Assembly: GCA_002382645.1 (NCBI GenBank)
Contig: DFYP01000158.1
Location: 1-8,212 of the forward strand
Direction: 5' to 3'
Source: Desulfovibrio sp. UBA4079
GTDB lineage: Bacteria > Desulfobacterota > Desulfovibrionia > Desulfovibrionales > Desulfovibrionaceae
DNA: 8,212 bases
Both the position numbers and the translations under genes were made by a program. Within the stretch, counting starts at the first letter, position 1, and every line of letters begins with the position of its first letter. Under the pieces are notes generated by a model. The model had not been told where the DNA came from. It did not search any database and saw only the letters and a list, made by a program, of their open reading frames with translations. This document shows positions 6,270-8,212 of the stretch, piece by piece.

Positions 6270-7019
6270 GTGGCGGTCATAGGCAAGCTCACCTACGCCC
6301 AGAAGAAGTGCGTCTCCCTGGTGGGACTGTGCATGCAGCGCACGGGCATGCTCCGGCCCGGGGACCGCATCGGCGTGGCCGTGTCCGGCGGGGTGGACAG
6401 CTTCGTCCTGCTCAAGACCCTGCTCCTGCGCCGGGCCATCGTGCCCTTTCCCTTCGAGGTCATGGCCCTGCACGTGAACCCGGGCTTCTCCCCGGAGAGC
6501 CACCAGGCCCTGACCCGGTGGTGCGCCCGGGAGGGTGTGGCCCTGCACGCCGAGCTCACGGACTTCGGCCCGCGGGCCCATTCCCCGGAGAACCGCAAGA
6601 ACTCCCCCTGCTTCTTCTGCGCCATGCTCCGCCGCAAGCGCCTGTTCCGGCTCTGCCAGGACTACGGGCTGACCCACCTGGCCTTCGGCCACAACGCCGA
6701 CGACCTGGTGGTGACCTATTTCCTCAACCTCATGCAGAACGGCCGGGCCGACGGCCTGGCCATCCAGGAACCCTTTTTCGAGGGCCGGCTCCAGGTGGTC
6801 CGCCCGGCGCTCCTGGTGGAGAAGAACTTCATCCGCGCCGCCGCCCGCCACTGGGCCCTGCCGGTCTGGGCCAACGACTGCCCCTCCAACGGCAAGACCC
6901 GGCGCGACGACATGCTCGGCTGGCTGCGGGAACTCTGGGCCCGGGACAAGGCCTTCCGCGTGAATACCTTCAACGCCCTTACGAAATGGCAACTCGGCTT
7001 GACCTCCGCGAGACAGTAG
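6270..7019 (+). CDS. TtcA-like PP-loop ATPase, probable tRNA 2-thiolation enzyme
   Basis: From the GTG at 6270 the protein has 249 residues. It is an adenylating PP-loop ATPase with IGVAVSGGVDSF (34-45), where SGGVDS binds ATP. It also has a CFFC pair (Cys114, Cys117) followed by the basic stretch RRKRLF, GHNADD (140-145), and a third cysteine in NDCPSNGKTRRDD (Cys204). A CxxC plus distant Cys is how TtcA (tRNA 2-thiocytidine 32) and TtuA hold a [4Fe-4S] cluster, so tRNA sulfuration in the cytoplasm is the likely role. Classic TtcA has SGGKDS and is longer (about 310 residues); the N-terminal zinc fingers of TtuA are missing. I therefore give no gene symbol. AGGAG at 6260-6264, five bases before the GTG, supports this start; an ATG at 6225 would add 15 residues. 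The gene diverges from the DUF4340 operon. Confidence 0.85.
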   Translation: MAVIGKLTYAQKKCVSLVGLCMQRTGMLRPGDRIGVAVSGGVDSFVLLKTLLLRRAIVPFPFEVMALHVNPGFSPESHQALTRWCAREGVALHAELTDFGPRAHSPENRKNSPCFFCAMLRRKRLFRLCQDYGLTHLAFGHNADDLVVTYFLNLMQNGRADGLAIQEPFFEGRLQVVRPALLVEKNFIRAAARHWALPVWANDCPSNGKTRRDDMLGWLRELWARDKAFRVNTFNALTKWQLGLTSARQ

Positions 7020-7027
7020 TCTATAGC
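6999..7027 (+). promoter_or_regulatory. Sigma-70 type promoter of the M23 peptidase gene
   Basis: TTGACC (6999-7004) and TATAGC (7022-7027) are exactly 17 bases apart, matching five and four of six consensus bases. The -35 lies inside the last codons of the TtcA-like gene and the -10 just after its stop. Transcription would begin near 7034, giving a leader of about 60 bases. The peptidase could then be expressed separately from its upstream neighbour. Confidence 0.6.
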
Positions 7028-7035
7028 TTGCCGAA

Positions 7036-7085
7036 CGTCTGAAGACGCTGTGAGGCGGGTTTCCAAACCGGCAACCAAGGCAGCG
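7036..7085 (+). other. Structured 5' leader of the M23 peptidase gene
   Basis: The 74 bases between the two genes hold a near-perfect palindrome, CGTCTGAAGACG (7036-7047). Overlapping it is a potential long-range fold: CGCTG (7046-7050) pairs with CAGCG (7081-7085), enclosing a GGTT/AACC hairpin (7058-7061 with 7066-7069, loop TCCA). The 3' arm lies 8 bases before the ATG, in the ribosome-binding zone, where the only Shine-Dalgarno-like bases are GCGGA. The two structures compete for bases 7046-7047. I do not recognise a known riboswitch class, and the palindrome could equally be a protein-binding operator. Confidence 0.35.
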
Positions 7086-7093
7086 GAATCTCA

Positions 7094-7999
7094 ATGTTTC
7101 TCAAAAAATACCACATCGTCATCTTCAAGGACAAGAAGGGCAGCTGCAGCAAAATCCAGCTCCGCGGCTGGGCCCTCTGCTCCCTGCTCCTGGTGCTGGG
7201 CCTCCTGGCCGCCGGCAACGTCCTGCTCCTGCGCTACTACCTGAGCCACGAACAGCTGGAAAAAAACCTCGAACTCTCGGAAAAAACCCTCGAAGAACAA
7301 AAAACCCAGCTGCTCAGCCTGTCCCAGAAAATCGCCGGCCTCCAGAAAAACCTCACCCGCATCCGTGATTTCGACTCCAAGCTCCGGGTCATGATCAACC
7401 TGGACCAGGACAACGCCCAGACCATGACCGCCCGCGGCGGCTCGGTGACCACCGACTTCTCCAAGGGCTACCTGCCCCTGCACCGCCATGAGCTCCTGGC
7501 CCGCAAGATGCACGGCTTCCTGGAGCAGCTCAACGTGGACGCCACCCTGGAAGAGGTCCGCCAGCAGGAAGTCCTGGGCAGGCTCGAATCCAACTCCGGC
7601 ATCCTGCTCTCCACGCCCTCGGTCTGGCCCACCACGGGCTGGGTGACCTCGGGCTTCGGCAACCGCAAGTCCCCGTTCACCGGCCAGGAAGAATTCCACC
7701 GCGGCCTGGACATCTCCGCCCCCCGCGGCACCCCGATCTACGCCCCGGCCTCGGGCCGGGTGGTGGCCGCGGACAAGGACGGCTCCAACGGCCTGACCCT
7801 GGTCCTGAGCCATTCCCCGAACATCAGCACCCGCTACAGCCACCTCCAGCGCATCGCCGTCAAGCCCGGCGACATGATCAAGCGCGGGGACCTGGTGGCC
7901 TTTGTGGGCGACACCGGGCGGAGCACCGGCCCCCATCTGCACTACGAAGTGCTCCTGGCCGGCGTGCCCCAGAACCCGCTGCACTACATCCTGAACTGA
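7094..7999 (+). CDS. Membrane-anchored coiled-coil M23 family peptidoglycan endopeptidase
   Basis: The 301 residues contain a short basic cytoplasmic tail (1-25), one membrane segment (about 26-47), a coiled coil rich in Leu, Glu and Lys (about 51-92), a linker, and a C-terminal LytM/M23 domain (about 180-301). Zinc ligands are visible in FHRGLD (His202, Asp206) and HLHYE (His283), with catalytic His250 in YSHL. All are present, so it should be an active zinc endopeptidase cutting peptide cross-links in periplasmic peptidoglycan, unlike EnvC/NlpD-type activators that lack them. The layout resembles wall-shaping M23 enzymes such as MepM or Csd-type proteins. It has its own likely promoter and a foldable leader, and fliR follows 112 bases later. 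Lysine codons are all AAA in the coiled coil and all AAG after residue 90. The ATG at 7094 precedes a typical MFLKKYHIVIF start. Confidence 0.93.
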   Translation: MFLKKYHIVIFKDKKGSCSKIQLRGWALCSLLLVLGLLAAGNVLLLRYYLSHEQLEKNLELSEKTLEEQKTQLLSLSQKIAGLQKNLTRIRDFDSKLRVMINLDQDNAQTMTARGGSVTTDFSKGYLPLHRHELLARKMHGFLEQLNVDATLEEVRQQEVLGRLESNSGILLSTPSVWPTTGWVTSGFGNRKSPFTGQEEFHRGLDISAPRGTPIYAPASGRVVAADKDGSNGLTLVLSHSPNISTRYSHLQRIAVKPGDMIKRGDLVAFVGDTGRSTGPHLHYEVLLAGVPQNPLHYILN

Positions 8000-8008
8000 C
8001 CGTGCCGC

Positions 8009-8037
8009 AGCCCCCGGGCCCCCTCTTCCCCGGGGCT
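8009..8037 (+). terminator. Possible terminator after the M23 gene
   Basis: AGCCCC (8009-8014) pairs with GGGGCT (8032-8037), and GGG (8016-8018) pairs with CCC (8029-8031), leaving a bulged C at 8015 and a 10-base loop. The stem is strong, but only TTCT follows instead of a clean T run. It starts 9 bases past the stop. It may be a weak intrinsic terminator or only an mRNA-end stabilising hairpin. The remainder of the 112-base gap up to fliR shows nothing else clear. Confidence 0.4.
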
Positions 8038-8111
8038 TCTCGCGGCGCGCCCTCTGCCGGCCTCCCCCTCCCCTGGTCCGCGATTTGCATCGCCGCGGGC
8101 GAGGTCCATTC

Positions 8112-8212
8112 ATGAATCTCTTCACCTTTGATCCGGGAGCCGTGCTGAGCTTCTTCCTGACGCTGTTCCGCATCAGCGTCGTGCTCTTTCTGCTGCCCTT
8201 TTTCGGCGGCCA
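8112..8212 (+). CDS. fliR: Flagellar export-gate protein FliR, N-terminal part, cut by right edge
   Basis: An ATG at 8112 with GAGG (8101-8104) seven bases before it opens a frame that runs off the right edge after 33 codons. The peptide starts MNLFTFDPGAVLSFFLTLFR and continues with SVVLFLLPFFGG. This agrees with FliR: a short soluble start, then the first hydrophobic helix, with the Leu-Arg pattern followed by 'PFFGG' (commonly P-x-F-G). FliR is an integral membrane subunit of the type III flagellar export gate, together with FliP and FliQ. In related bacteria flhB and flhA usually follow, but they lie outside the window. The identification rests on only 33 residues and on my memory of Desulfovibrio FliR sequences. 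Confidence 0.8.
   Translation, partial: MNLFTFDPGAVLSFFLTLFRISVVLFLLPFFGG

Noticed and set aside
7041..7093. Known riboswitch (for example cyclic-di-GMP) or a tRNA in the M23 leader
   Set aside because: The region is too short, and I could not match the conserved bases of any class I know; only the generic folding potential is reported.

Overview
The window looks like chromosome from a high-GC sulfate reducer of the Desulfovibrionales. That reading is inference from protein style: HisH with a GICVGCQ nucleophile elbow, the HisF variant, the fliR start and the TtcA-like protein all match what I remember of Desulfovibrio relatives. Codon third positions are mostly G or C. I see no insertion sequence, integrase, CRISPR array, tRNA or rRNA. 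Almost all of the DNA is explained by ordinary housekeeping and motility genes, and I find no clear new defence or mobile system.

Left part, plus strand (1-2864): the C-terminal part of a DnaJ-like (Hsp40) protein runs in from the left edge. After a 149-base gap come hisH and hisF, the two subunits of imidazole glycerol phosphate synthase, overlapping by 11 bases. A small unknown exported protein follows, its start overlapping the hisF stop by one base. These three genes look like one translationally coupled unit.

Middle part, minus strand (6218 down to 2864): a near-consensus sigma-70 type promoter at 6218-6190 appears to drive a four-gene operon. Its order is a membrane-anchored DUF4340 protein, rpoZ (RNA polymerase omega), dnaJ and moaC (molybdenum cofactor synthesis). 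Spacing is tight: 45 bases, 2 bases, then a 1-base overlap. The operon ends at a good Rho-independent terminator at 2895-2864, which lies back to back with the end of the left plus-strand unit.

Right part, plus strand (6208-8212): diverging from the operon is a TtcA-like PP-loop tRNA thiolation ATPase, probably from its own weaker promoter whose -35 touches that of the operon. Next is a membrane-anchored coiled-coil M23 peptidoglycan endopeptidase, with a good promoter inside the end of the preceding gene and a 5' leader that can fold. Last is the start of fliR, a flagellar export-gate gene cut by the right edge. The peptidase next to fliR suggests, but does not prove, a link between wall remodelling and flagellar assembly.

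The observations most worth a second look are the paired divergent promoters with two non-ATG starts, the three-fold repeat inside the DUF4340 protein, the TtcA-like enzyme with a V in its PP-loop, active-site and interface substitutions in the HisF, and an abrupt AAA/GAA codon block with A6-A7 runs in the M23 gene.
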